In this document: positions 1-10,788 of the stretch, piece after piece
Layout: every line of letters starts with the position of its first letter
Numbering within the stretch: the first letter of the stretch is position 1
Assembly (NCBI GenBank): GCA_928212115.1
Contig: CAKMRJ010005745.1
Span: forward strand, 224,123,998-224,187,997
Source of the DNA: Lactuca virosa
Lineage: Eukaryota; Streptophyta; Magnoliopsida; Asterales; Asteraceae
Length of the DNA stretch: 64,000 bases
Direction: 5' to 3'
The notes under the pieces: model-generated
Seen by the model: the letters and a program-made list of their open reading frames with translations, nothing else
What the model was told of the DNA's origin: nothing
Database searches by the model: none
Position numbers and translations under genes: made by a program

Positions 1-1096
1 TCTTTGTGTGGTAAGAAAGGTGTAAAAGTGTGGGAATGATCAAAGTGAATCAAGAAATCCTCCAGGGATTTCTTCATATAGAGGAGTTGCTGGAGCAATT
101 TGCAAGATTGATAGGATGTTTGCCTTGGTTTGTGTGATGTGGATAAGGTGGCAAATGAGAGGATGACATATGGAAGGGCAAGTGGGCACACTTGACCCAC
201 TTGGTAATCTAAGCCATTTTAATTAATAAATACTTGAAAAACAATTAAAATAAGAGTTCTGGGGTTTTTAAATGGTAAAATATGGATTTTGGTGAAAATC
301 CCATGTTAAAATCATGAAAAACGGGCTTAAAACGTAGTCGTGGTCGAAAACCGGGTAAAAGTTGCGAATCTGCGAAGTCAGGGCCGGAGGTTCGGTCTTA
401 GGAGCTTAGAACCGAAGGTAGGTTCGCTTGATGCATTAGAACCGAGAGGAGGGCTCGGTCCGAGCAGTCTCGTAGGCGAACACGGAAGAGGGACCGAAGG
501 TGAAGGCTCGGGCCCGAAGGTGGAGGTTCGGTTCGCAGGGTTCGGTCCGAGGGGTGGCTTCACTTCTGACAACTTCGCCTCTGACAGCTTCGGTCCATAA
601 GAGAGGTTCGGCCCTGAGAGGTTCCCTCTAAGAGGGTTCGGTTCCTAAGAGGGTTTCGGCCCTAATTAGCCGTTTTTCAATATAACTTCTCGTTTTGAGT
701 GATTTTTGGCCAAGTTAAGGGTCGGGATGACCCGGTTGACTATAAAAAGTTGAGAGAGATTTTGAGAGAGATTTGGGAGAGATTTGAGAGAGATTCACTT
801 TTAGCCATTTTTATCGAATAATCTTGCAATGCAAGGTCCGTGGACCCCGTTATACTTCGTTTATGATTATTTTAAGTCCCCAAAAGGGTTCATAGTCGTG
901 TTTTGATGCGTTTAACTCCCTTCTTAGGGTTTCACATTGATAAACACATAGATTTATCGAGACACTCGAATTCTTGACATACAAATGTACGTTTTCATAG
1001 AATAACTTTTAACATACAAGTACTAGTTAAGTTTTGACCGGTTTGACTTGTTGACCTTGACTTGTTGACTTTGACTTGAATTTGACGGTTGTCACA
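1..1096 (-). repeat. Left LTR (3' LTR, partial) of gypsy element R1
   Basis: This stretch matches 8464-9570 almost base for base. By eye I count about seven substitutions and one 11-bp length change in a GAGAGATTT-type minisatellite near 740-790. The copy ends in TTGTCACA, which on the minus strand is the LTR start TGTGACAA. A purine-rich tract on the minus strand abuts it at 1097, so this is the 3' LTR of a minus-strand element and its distal part lies outside the window. Words of the GGTTCGG / CCGAACC type are dense at 380-660. The high similarity of the two copies suggests a recent insertion. Confidence 0.85.
1034..1086 (-). promoter_or_regulatory. W-box-like cluster at the start of the R1 LTR
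   Basis: Seven copies of TTGAC lie within 53 bases and six of them fit TTGAC(C/T), the core recognised by WRKY transcription factors. On the minus strand this is the first 60 bases of U3. The same cluster is in the right LTR at 9508-9560. That it drives stress-induced transcription is inference from the motif alone. Confidence 0.45.
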
Positions 1097-1115
1097 TTAT
1101 CCCCCCGTTAGAAGG
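1097..1115 (-). other. Polypurine tract of R1
   Basis: On the minus strand the sequence reads CCTTCTAACGGGGGGATAA directly before the LTR start TGTGACAA. A G-rich purine run at this position primes plus-strand DNA synthesis in LTR retrotransposons. It fixes the orientation of R1 and the inner edge of its 3' LTR. Confidence 0.7.
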
Positions 1116-1245
1116 AATTTCGTCCCGAAATTTGCATTTTGAGTGGGACTTCAAGGGTTGGGGAATAGATGTGGGTACTTTTGTTTCATTTGGTCTTCGC
1201 GTTCCCAGGCGAACTAGGGTCCTTGTTTTACGATCCAACAGACCT

Positions 1246-1509
1246 TCACAACAAGGATGCTTCTTTGATTTCGCCAGGAGGTATCACAAGGGTCTCGTCG
1301 GACATACATTTCTTTAAATTTAACGCGGGGATGGCTGGATGTACTTTATTAGGTTCTTGGGGCAGTCGGAGTTTGTATACTACTGAGCCAATCCTATCAA
1401 GGATTTCGAATGGCCCGATGTACCTTGGGTTTAGTTTCCCATGTTTACCGAAACATATCATTCCTCTCGATGGTGAGGCCTTCAGTAGAACTCGGTCACC
1501 AACCTGCAA
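1246..1509 (-). pseudogene. Integrase C-terminal fragment of R1
   Basis: The 87-residue open frame contains VGDRVLLKASPSRG and GKLNPRYIGPFEIL, the conserved tail of Ty3/gypsy integrases just before the chromodomain-type end. It lies about 150 bases from the polypurine tract, where the end of pol should be. Protease, reverse transcriptase, RNase H and the integrase core are absent. Only this scrap of pol survives, so R1 is a deleted copy that could move only with proteins from another element. Confidence 0.75.
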
Positions 1510-2832
1510 TTCCGAGGGTTTGCGTCCTTTATCTGTGTAGTTCTTTTGTCGGCTTCGAGATGCTCTCAGTATTTCTCGAATCTATACTAAGTCGTAAGTA
1601 ATAACTTCCCCTCGGAGCGCTGCATAGGTTCTGCTTTAGTGTTTCTCGTTTGATTAGGTCGGTAGGGAGCATATGGGTTCGGTTTACGAGACTAGACTTA
1701 TTTGGATGGTAGAACGTTCATTCACACTCCTGGATAGCCTTGTCCCGAAGTTCATGGTAGGACTCGTACCTGGTCCATCTATCGTTAACTTGCGCATATA
1801 GGTCGTATGTAATTAGGATTGGTAAGACAGTTGGATGGGTGACTCCGCCCCAAGTCCACAACCAGACAAGGAACAGGAAGTAGGGCGGAAACACACATCC
1901 AATGTCCATAGAATCTTAATTATATATTATCCTTGCGTATATACTTAGTTGTGATAGACTAACCGTATTCATCCCAAGCTTCTGTGCTTGATCTTGTCCT
2001 GTTATACGTGTGTTATTCTCTAAGGGTTTTACTAGGAATAAGAAGGTGCGGAAGGTATAATACTCCTACGGTGAGTGTTTTGGGGTTTCGTAGCGAGAGA
2101 TGACCCGGAGGTCCGTGTCGGATTTGTGCTTTTGAGAGATGAAGGTTTTCGATATTCAGTGGGTTAGGCGAAGGGTCTTTTCGTAGCCGTTTAATCGGGA
2201 AAGTGAGGACTATACCAATCGACATCGAATGACGACAACAGATCCCTTTTAGTAACACATGTGTTAAGTTGTATTCATACGAATCATTTGTTAGGGAGAT
2301 AGAGTATCATGTGATTCTTGTTATTGTGCTCTGTTTTGATCGGTGTTATTGTTACTGCAAATGATTCATATCACAACAGTTAGCACTGGTAGCAAGTGTG
2401 TTCTGAAATTTAGTAGTGATTCCTTATATCATGATCCCCGACCGATCATTCCATGATCGATCGGTATATGTATGTCGTATGTAAATTGGTATTGATGAAC
2501 CCGTCGAGTGGGTGGCTCTATCCTAATCTCACTACTAGACATGGAATAGGAGTCAGGACGGAATTATTTGCTTTAAGTCTGTAGTATTTTGATTATGATT
2601 AACCCTGATGTATATACCAAGTTATCCCAGCTCACTGGTAATGATCCTAAGATCATATATAAGTTTCGTTGATTTGATTGGACGAGAGAGTATTTTAACT
2701 ACTTTTTGATATATGGTAATTTTAGCAAACATACCAAATTCATTACAAACATATGGTACTTAAACGTTTTTGTCGTTAGAAACATTACAAAAGTCCTAAA
2801 AAGGTTCCTTGTTGCTCCTGCTGGTTTGTTTG
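1510..2832. other. R1 interior without recognisable coding sequence
   Basis: Between the integrase scrap and the gag I find no frame with a retroelement domain. A segment near 1850-1890 (CCACAACCAGACAAGGAACA) resembles one in the right LTR near 6540-6575, so part of this stretch may be rearranged LTR-type DNA. The region replaces roughly 3 kb of pol that a complete element would carry. Confidence 0.5.
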
Positions 2833-3465
2833 TCACGTTCCTCCTTTTCTCCCGTCATTCCTCTCAGTTGGACAGTCTCTCTTGAAGTGTCCTGTTCCAC
2901 CGCATAGGTAGCATACTGGACTTACACTAATGTTGGTGATTGAAGCGATGTGCTGGGTCTGTTTCCTGCAGAAGCGGGCAGTATGTCCGTCCTTGTTGCA
3001 GTTTTTACAGTGCATCACCCGACAAACCCCATGGTGATGGTAGCCACACTTGTTACACCTTGGGAGTGATCCCTTATATGGTTTGGCCGGTGCTTGGGTG
3101 ACAGACCTTGTGGCTAGTGCTGAGGCATGTGTCGTGACTGCTGTTGTAATGGCAGGGGTGGCCATGGGTTGTTGTCTTTTAGCGAATCCTTGAGATTGGT
3201 TGTGCTCCTTTTTGTTCCAAAACTTTCGCTTCTTGTTCGTAGGTTTGTGGCCTAAGGCGCCTTCATGAGCAGACACCCGCCGGTGTTCCTGATTGTTACA
3301 ACGATTTGTATTGTCGGTACCGCTTCCATCTCTGCTGGCGTTGTTAACATTGAGTTGCGCCATGATGGCTGTCACGGCTGCCGTGACTGCAGCTTGAAAA
3401 GTAGCAGGATCTATCTGCAGGATTGCTGCCTCGCTTGTTGGATGGTTACCTCCTTGTGAAGACAT
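2833..3465 (-). CDS. Short Gag with nucleocapsid zinc knuckles (R1)
   Basis: This is an uninterrupted frame of 210 residues starting at MSSQGGNHPTSEA. It has an Ala-rich N-terminus (residues about 20-40), a basic Asn/Gln-rich middle, and two perfect CX2CX4HX4C zinc knuckles near the C-terminus (CKNCNKDGHTARFC and CYLCGGTGHFKRDC). A third imperfect Cys/His cluster, CNKCGYHHHGVC, precedes them. Nucleocapsid knuckles bind genomic RNA during packaging. The capsid (Retrotrans_gag) domain expected between N-terminus and knuckles is missing, and the protein is far shorter than usual chromovirus Gag. The junction is in frame, so either a deletion or a specialised form is possible. Confidence 0.7.
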   Translation of the reverse strand: MSSQGGNHPTSEAAILQIDPATFQAAVTAAVTAIMAQLNVNNASRDGSGTDNTNRCNNQEHRRVSAHEGALGHKPTNKKRKFWNKKEHNQSQGFAKRQQPMATPAITTAVTTHASALATRSVTQAPAKPYKGSLPRCNKCGYHHHGVCRVMHCKNCNKDGHTARFCRKQTQHIASITNISVSPVCYLCGGTGHFKRDCPTERNDGRKGGT

Positions 3466-5044
3466 AACTCTGTTGCATGGGGAGAAACGATTTCGTGAGT
3501 GGGGATGATTCTAGTTATACCCTTATCATTTATATACACATATATAAATTTCGCATTTTACTGAACTATACTTGATGTTTCTGCTAACGTTCTGGAGACG
3601 GAGTTTATGGTAGTGGGTAGAAGTAGGTTTTGTACGGGCGTTAAGCTTTACTCATCTTGGGATCATGTTTGTCCAAACACACCTGGCTGAGGAGTTTTGA
3701 TGGGACCCAATGCATTAGTGCTGGTATGATCGCACCCTATAGGTCTACGGAACCTTTCAACTATGAGGTAAAAAAAAAGATGGCGAGATGATAATGAGTA
3801 TTGAATAAGGGTTTATACGTCAGGAGTTATCTCACTCGGCTTATCTTAGTTTTGAGTGTATCGTGTTCCAATGTTTTTGGTGTCCTTTGAAAACAATTCA
3901 TAATGAGAGTCTATATATATAAACTTATGAATTCTTAGTAGTATTGTTCCCAATGAAATAATACGCATGTCCCTTTGATTTGTATGATTCTAGTATATTT
4001 AGTTTTTAGAGAAAGGTTTTGAGCCTGATGCAGGTCTACACCACATTATTGCAAGGAAAAGTTTGGACCGCAAATAAATCTCTCGACTAGTGTAATCACT
4101 AACTCGCGGGGTCGGGCCTACACATGGAGGGGAGTAACACCAACGCATACTCATAGGCCTAATCTACCAGGTCTTGTGAGTAAAATGAACTCTGCTCACG
4201 ACAATTCGTCCCCAAATGGCGATTGCTGTTGCTGATGGCGACTCCATCCCTTGATCAATGCTGCCCAACGGGGCACAGGTTCGATGTAGTCGAGGCGGTT
4301 CGCGAGAGTCCTGGCTATGTAAGGAGAGTTGTCGACCTCTGGCTCCATCTTCGACTCTTTTCCTCATCATCCACTAACTTTCCGGGTTCGGAAAGTAAAG
4401 GGTCTTCCGGTAAGTAAGATCTTGTCACGGTGTCCGTGCAAGAATAGGGGTGAGGTAAGAGGCATATAATAATTATATTCCTAGAAATACTTATAGGGGT
4501 TTGATCCTCTTTAGTTACTTTTATGATGACATGGTGCATACCAGTTACATATCTAGGTTATATATAACTTTAGCGTATCCGTTTAGTGATTGTAGACCTA
4601 CTACCAAGAATCAGTTTAGTTTTCACATAAGTTATACTACCACAAAATACTCCTATAGTATTTTAAATGTTATGTTTAGTTGTTAACGATTTTCTGGTAT
4701 GGGTGTTGGTAAGTTGATAGACTCGTTGTCCACTATGACTATCCCCTGGCACATACAAATCACTTCTCGAACGAATATAGTTGATCAGGCTATATTCCTC
4801 CCAGACTTGATTGCATATCCCAGGGCATATTCACATTGCACAACTCTTCTATTTTTAACTTTTGTGTTTTCCTTAGACATGGCACTAAACTGGTATGCAT
4901 GTATGTACTTATACTTTTAACAAGAAACTATTTATTTCTAAAAGTATAGTTATTTGAAAATGTTTAATCAGAGACTTTAGTCCCAATGCATTTATAGTTT
5001 GTATATCTTATGTGGTTCGATATACTTAGTTCACTATAAACAAT
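3466..5044 (-). other. Long untranslated leader of R1
   Basis: About 1.6 kb separates the gag start codon from the primer-binding site. It holds several open frames of 60-75 codons on both strands with no recognisable domain, which I regard as chance. In LTR retrotransposons this interval is the 5' leader and carries packaging signals; I cannot point to one here. Confidence 0.55.
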
Positions 5045-5056
5045 GCTCTGATACCA
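5045..5056 (-). other. Primer-binding site of R1 (tRNA-iMet type)
   Basis: On the minus strand the bases read TGGTATCAGAGC, the usual plant primer-binding site complementary to the 3' end of initiator tRNA-Met. It is four bases from the LTR end. It fixes the inner edge of the right (5') LTR at about 5060. Confidence 0.85.
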
Positions 5057-5059
5057 ATC

Positions 5060-5462
5060 TATCACACCCCCAAACCAAGGATGGCAGAAACGTCCGGGGG
5101 TGGAGGACTTCATGTATAGTATCACAACAACGAGTATAATAGTGCCCAAAGTAAATACAACCATCATAAATATAATTGAAAAAGTTATACAATAGTATAT
5201 GTTTACATGTTTCCAAACAATTACACTTATGATGACAAAAATGAAATGTTTGACGATTTAACGTCCCATCCTCAAAAGCGGTTGATTTCCTGTTATCACT
5301 GAATCCCTGAGAATACAAGTAGTTTGAAAAAGCGTCAACAATTAAGTTGGTGAGTTCATAAGAGTTTTGTTTGAGAAAGAAACCGTTTTCCTTGTAAAGG
5401 CGACAAAGTATGTTTCAAGAAAATTCAATATTTTCTTTATTAAGTGAAATGAATGCTTCTAT
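5060..5462 (-). repeat. Duplicated LTR-end block, copy 1 (copy 2 at 6019-6420)
   Basis: The two copies differ at only about four positions by eye. Copy 1 lies against the primer-binding site; copy 2 lies about 960 bases further in. The DNA between them holds a fold-back AT-rich piece and a TA microsatellite. A tandem duplication of the LTR end with an insertion between the copies explains this best. Confidence 0.75.
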
Positions 5463-5758
5463 ATATATATTAGATGATTCAAAAGTTATATGATTCACAA
5501 GAAAAAATTCCCAAAAAAAACATCTTCATGATTCATTTTTAAGTAAATTAAGAAAAAATTCACTTTTATGACAATTTTAGTGAATAACAACAAAATCATT
5601 GTATAAATGAATCATCGAGATGTTTTTTTGACATTTTTTTTGTGAATCATGTTATTTTTTATTCATCCAGTGATTCATTTGTTTTGTTCTTAAAAAAAAT
5701 ATGTAGAAAAAAAACTTCTTACCTTCCTACCAAAAAAATTTCTTACCGGATCTATATA

Positions 5759-5829
<71 letters not shown>
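5463..5829. repeat. AT-rich fold-back insertion and (TA)n microsatellite in the R1 LTR
   Basis: Bases 5463-5750 contain repeated GATTCA / TGAATC words in opposite orientations and end in CTTACCTTCCTACC-type sequence, suggesting a small inverted-repeat element. Exact ends and a target-site duplication are not clear. An uninterrupted TA run of about 75 bases follows (about 5752-5829). Confidence 0.45.
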
Positions 5830-5832
<3 letters not shown>

Positions 5833-6719
5833 GTGCTATATGCAAACCAGATATGGTTCTATTTTATGTTAGGGTCAATATATAATTCTATATAATAATA
5901 TTAGAAGTAGCATTGGTTATAAGACAAACGAATAATAATGCCTAACTCTCTGTATGGCATATATATGCACTAAAGATAGGTTAGTGTTACTAAAGAATAG
6001 AGTTGGTATTAGAAGTGGTGTCACACCCCCAAACCAAGGATGGCGGAAACGTCCGGGGGTGGAGGACTTCATGTATAGTATCACAACAACGAGTATAATA
6101 GTGCCCAAAGTAAATACAACCATCATAAATATAATTGAAAAAGTTATACAATAGTATATGTTTACATGTTTCCAAACAATTACACTTATGATGACAAAAA
6201 TGAAATGTTTGACGATTTAACGTCCCATCCTCAAAAGCGGTTGATTTCCTGTTATCACTGAATTCCTGAGAATACAAGTAGTTTGAAAAAGCGTCAACAA
6301 TTAAGTTGGTGAGTTCATAAGAGTTTTGTTTGAGAAAGAAACCGTTTTCCTTGTAAAGGCGACAAAGTATGTTTCCAGAAAATTCAATATTTTCTTTATT
6401 AAGTGAAATGAATGCTTCTATGTTATGCGATAACGAACCCTAGAGGTACCCATATATTCCTTCTATAATCGCCCAGTGTATATAAGTTATATAAAATTTA
6501 AGTTGAATAAACCGTTGAATATAATGGGTCTGTCCTAGGTCCACAACCCAACAAGGAACAGGAGGTGAGGCGGGCCCACCAATTCTAAGTCGATTGTGAC
6601 TAGATTCTTATATAACTCTATCATATACACTTAACAATTATAGCTGAAGTCTAACAATTCTAGCTTTATGTAGTTTTAATAGAAATATGTTCCAAAGAAA
6701 ATCCTATATTTTCCTTATA

Positions 6720-7064
6720 AAAGTTAGGTAGTCCTAAATCCCAGTACCGAAAATAAACAAGTATTTTCCATACTTAAAGATATAAAGGCGATTTTAAATC
6801 GGCATAAAACCCTTTTTAAAGTTAGGTGGTCCTAAATCTTAGGACCGAAAACAAGTATTTTTCCATACTTAAAGATATAACAGCGATTTTAAATCGGCAT
6901 AAAACCCTTTTTAAAGTTAGGTGGTCCTAAATCTTAGGACCGAAAACAAACAAGTATTTCCATACTTAAAGATAAAAAGAATTTTAAATCGGCATAAAAC
7001 CCTTTTTAAAGTTAGGTGGTCCTAAATCCTAGGACCGAAAACAAGTGTTTTTCCATACTTAAAG
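6720..7064. repeat. Tandem repeat, about 95-bp unit, 3.6 copies
   Basis: Units start at about 6720, 6818, 6913 and 7008 with AAAGTTAGGT(G/A)GTCC. Each contains the inner words CCATACTTAAAGAT and TTTTAAATCGGCATAAA. The array is internal to the R1 LTR. No protein reading is supported. Confidence 0.85.
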
Positions 7065-9570
7065 TAATTCTTGTGAGTTAAATCGACATAACTCGCTAAC
7101 TTAAAAGTAAAACTCGTAAATCTTAAGATTTGTTAATACCACATGTGAGTTATCGTAACCATGCTAAGACCCAGACGGCCTTGTAATACGACGTTCTTCA
7201 GGCGTCGGAAACGAAATGACATTTGTCACCACAGACCTGCCGGTCTAGCTGTTGCAAGCAGCTTAGGTGCGGGCTTGTCAGACCCAATATAGATCTATAC
7301 ACAACTATCATGCTCTCCCTACAAGAGACTCTGGTTACAATTTACAGGACTTTTGATTTTGTTACCATGAAGGTAACACGAAGGAAATATCTCACAAATT
7401 TATTCATTAACAGATTTACGTGAACTGAACTGAAAAACTTTGGTAAATAAGTTTGAAATGTAAATGATACATAAACTATACCTATTATAGTTTATCCAAA
7501 CGTTTGTAATGTAAAAGAACTCTTTTATGAAAATACATTAGTACTATGAATCCATAAACTATGCTTACTATAGCTTATTATATGTGTTCTAAATGAATGA
7601 AGAATCTTATCATGAATGACTAAATTTCAGTTTATGATGATAAACTAACAAGAAAACACATTCAATATTTAGAACTTATTGTTATACACTTTGCTCAACA
7701 TAATACAAAGTGTTATGAAAGTTATAAGCTGTTAACTAGTTTTTAAGCTTTCTGCACTGTTTTTAGAAAAATCATAGAAAAATCATAGAAAAATCATACG
7801 AAGTCGAAAACTGAATCCGTAAATTCTGAGAGTTCATAAAATGTTTCTAGTTTATTCATAATTTTTATTATGATTTTTAGAAGTCTTTAACTTGTGTTAA
7901 AATGTTCATATTCACAGACTGGTCCGAATTCGTTTCTGAAATGATAGGCAGTTTTGTAAAAATCACCATAAATCGTAGAAAAACCGTATAGAGATGTGCA
8001 AGTAGTCATTTTAAAGGTATGAACCTGAACTATTTTCATTTTAAACAGTTTTGAAAGATATTAAGTTTAAGACAGTCAAAACAGTCCGTGAATAAGACTC
8101 AACGTTTCTGATGAAAGCTGTTGTTTGAATTTAGTTAAGTGTTTGGTATTTTAACTTGTATTCCCTCCCCCCCTGAAAACTGAAGAAAACATGAAAATGT
8201 AGGGGTATGAACTCACCTTGAGTGATTCTTGGAAGAGTGGAAGGTCGAAAACGAGTAGTATCAAGTCAAGAACACTTGATGAACACGTAAAAGCTTGGAT
8301 GATCCTAAGAACGATTCTTTGGCGTTAGAATGTGTGTAGATGATTCAAGGATGTTATGAAAACATGGAATAACACTTGAGTTTAGAGGAAATACTTACCA
8401 AAAAGTGAAGTAATAGCTCAAGAACACTTCCAAAAGTGGCTGGAAGTTGAGAGAAAATAAGCTTCTTTGTGTGGTAAGAAAGGTGTAAAAGTGTGGGAAT
8501 GATCAAAGTGAATCAAGAAATCCTCCAGGGATTTCTTCATATAGAGGAGTTGCTGGAGCAATTTGCAAGATTGATAGGATGTTTGCCTTGGTTTGTGTGA
8601 TGTGGATAAGGTGGCAAATGAGAGGATGACACATGGAAGGGCAAGTGGGCACACTTGACCCACTTGGTAATCTAAGCCATTTTAATTAATAAATACTTGA
8701 AAAACAATTAAAATAAGAGTTCTGGGGTTTTTAAATGGTAAAATATGGATTTTGGTGAAAATCCCATGTTAAAATCATGAAAAACGGGCTTAAAACGAAG
8801 TCGTGGTCGAAAACCGGGTAAAAGTTGCGAATCTGCGAAGTCAGGGCCGGAGGTTCGGTCTTAGGAGCTTAGAACCGAAGGTAGGTTCGCTTGATGCATT
8901 AGAACCGAGAGGAGGGCTCGGTCCGAGCAGTCTCGCAGGCGAACACGGAAGAGGGACCGAAGGTGAAGGCTCGGGCCCGAAGGTGGAGGTTCGGTTCGCA
9001 GGGTTCGGTCCGAGGGGTGGCTTCGCTTCTGACAACTTCGCCTCTGACAGCTTCGGTCCATAAGAGAGGTTCGGCCCTGAGAGGTTCCCTCTAAGAGGGT
9101 TCGGTTCCTAAGAGGGTTTCGGCCCTAATTAGCCGTTTTTCAATATAACTTCTCGTTTTGAGTGATTTTTGGCCAAGTTAAGGGTCGGGATGACCCGGTT
9201 GACTATAAAAAGTTGAGAGAGATTTTGAGAGAGATTTGGGAGAGATTTGGGAGAGATTTGAGAGAGATTCACTTTTAGCCATTTTTATCGAATAATCTTG
9301 CAATGCAAGGTCCGTGGACCCCGTTATACTTCGTTTATGATTATTTTAAGTCCCCAAAAGGGTTCATAGTCGTGTTTTGAGGCGTTTAACTCCCTTCTTC
9401 GGGTTTCACATTGATAAACACATAGATTTATCGAGACACTCGAATTCTTGACATACAAATGTACGTTTTCATAGAATAACTTTTAACATACAAGTACTAG
9501 TTAAGTTTTGACCGGTTTGACTTGTTGACGTTGACTTGTTGACTTTGACTTGAATTTGACGGTTGTCACA

Positions 9571-10492
9571 AGTGGGTTACAGGCATCGTAATCCAGTGTA
9601 GGGATAAACTTAGACTTATGGAAGATACCTAGTTTAATTAAGTTTGATATTGGGTAGTCTGATTAGGAGATTGTGTGTAAGCTAGGAACGGAGAGTAAAG
9701 TTCTATTCTGTGACACTCTCTGGTGCCGATGTACGGTAACTCCGTACGGGAGTATGTTGTAGTACTCCCCTTCGATAACCAAAAATGGTAGGTCCTGTTC
9801 AGACAACTGTAGTGGTATGCCTGGTCACCTCCAAGAGTAGGTGACAACACATGATCATTCTAGATAGTCTTGTGAATTACGTTGGTGGCGTGAGCTCATT
9901 ACTCACAGACGTAGATGAAGTGGGATACCATATTCATCAAATACTATGATGACCCATATGTCTTTTTGACTGCACTGACCTAGGATGCCCCTAGCTGAGT
10001 AGTCAAGCTTTTTTTAACTGTTCGTCAGGAGAGATAATTTATATCTGATAATCTGTGACGATCGATCGGAATGGATATGTGGGAATGTAAGCCTATATAG
10101 ATATAGTATGGTAATAGTTGATTTTGCAGGTCTGATAATTAAGGAATATTATCATAACAATATTGTGGGATTGAAATCCCTATGCATCTCACCAGGTTTC
10201 CCAACCCGACCCACTCAGTTTACATGCATCACATGTATCAAGACTTAAGCTAATGGAACTTGATTAGGATGTTGAGTGATTAAGAGATAGCCTGCAATAG
10301 AGTTCAGGACCAATAGGTCTTTATGTTGTAACTTATGTTTCTGTATCAATTATGACATCCTTAGGGTTTTATTAAATTGAGACAATCACTTGTACTCAAA
10401 AGTTTTCAAATGTACTGGGAAATTCCGCATCAATGATAATATAAGTATAAAGAAAAGTTTTAATTGGTTCTAAAAATTAGAGGATGTCACAC
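9571..10492 (+). repeat. Plus-strand gypsy LTR fragment
   Basis: The block ends in GAGGATGTCACA, a typical CA end of the TGTGACATCC class on the other strand. It contains a segment at about 10190-10230 (ACCAGGTTTCCCAACC then GACCCACTCAG) that I associate with chromovirus LTRs of Asteraceae. No matching partner is in the window; R1 appears to have inserted into it. Family assignment is from memory and weak. Confidence 0.4.
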
Positions 10493-10788
10493 AGTCAAAC
10501 AATGATCACCCGAAAGCAATAAATCAAACAAGAACCATGCAAGGAGGATTTAGATCAAGAGTTCTCAGACTATCTAACTTAAACTACATACAACCCCTAG
10601 GGTATTCACTCAACAATCAACCAATACTATCATTACCCTAACCAATCATGACACCTAACAATTTCTTACAATCCACAGGCAAGACCCTACCATTCTAGCA
10701 TATCATGACACCAAGTTTCCTACACTTCGCATACATAACAAGGAGTTATCCTAGTCAACTAACATACATGCACTCAAATAATACCTCT
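10493..10788. other. Unassigned sequence before element E
   Basis: I see no open frame with a domain, no repeat shared with the rest of the window and no TSD matching the right end of E. It is probably interior sequence of an older element. Confidence 0.4.

Larger units (their letters stand above)
5060..9570 (-). repeat. Right LTR (5' LTR) of R1, about 4.5 kb
   Basis: The LTR runs from TATCACACCCCC next to the primer-binding site to TTGTCACA at 9570. Its last 1107 bases match the left LTR. The expected terminal TG is TA here, while an internal copy at 6019 still has TGTCACACC. Inside are a duplicated 400-bp block, a TA microsatellite, an AT-rich fold-back insertion and a 95-bp tandem array. 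About 4.5 kb is long for a plant LTR; without the internal duplication and insertion it would be about 3.5 kb. The five bases after it, AGTGG, are one half of the target-site duplication; the other half is outside the window. Confidence 0.75.

Noticed and set aside
340..600. An 86-codon open frame in the left R1 LTR, repeated at 8803-9063
   Set aside because: It lies in LTR repeat words rich in CG and low in stops. The product is low complexity (Gly/Arg/Pro/Ser), and the reverse strand is also open. Its presence in both LTRs follows from LTR identity, not from coding selection.
5045..5056. Possible tRNA gene because of tRNA-like sequence
   Set aside because: Only the 12-base complement of the tRNA 3' end is present, next to an LTR. 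It is a primer-binding site, as are the similar sites at 24225 and 36186.
5642..5872. Open frames through TA and GA microsatellites (also 48555-48824)
   Set aside because: They translate the dinucleotide repeat into Ile-Tyr or Arg-Glu runs and carry no other signal.
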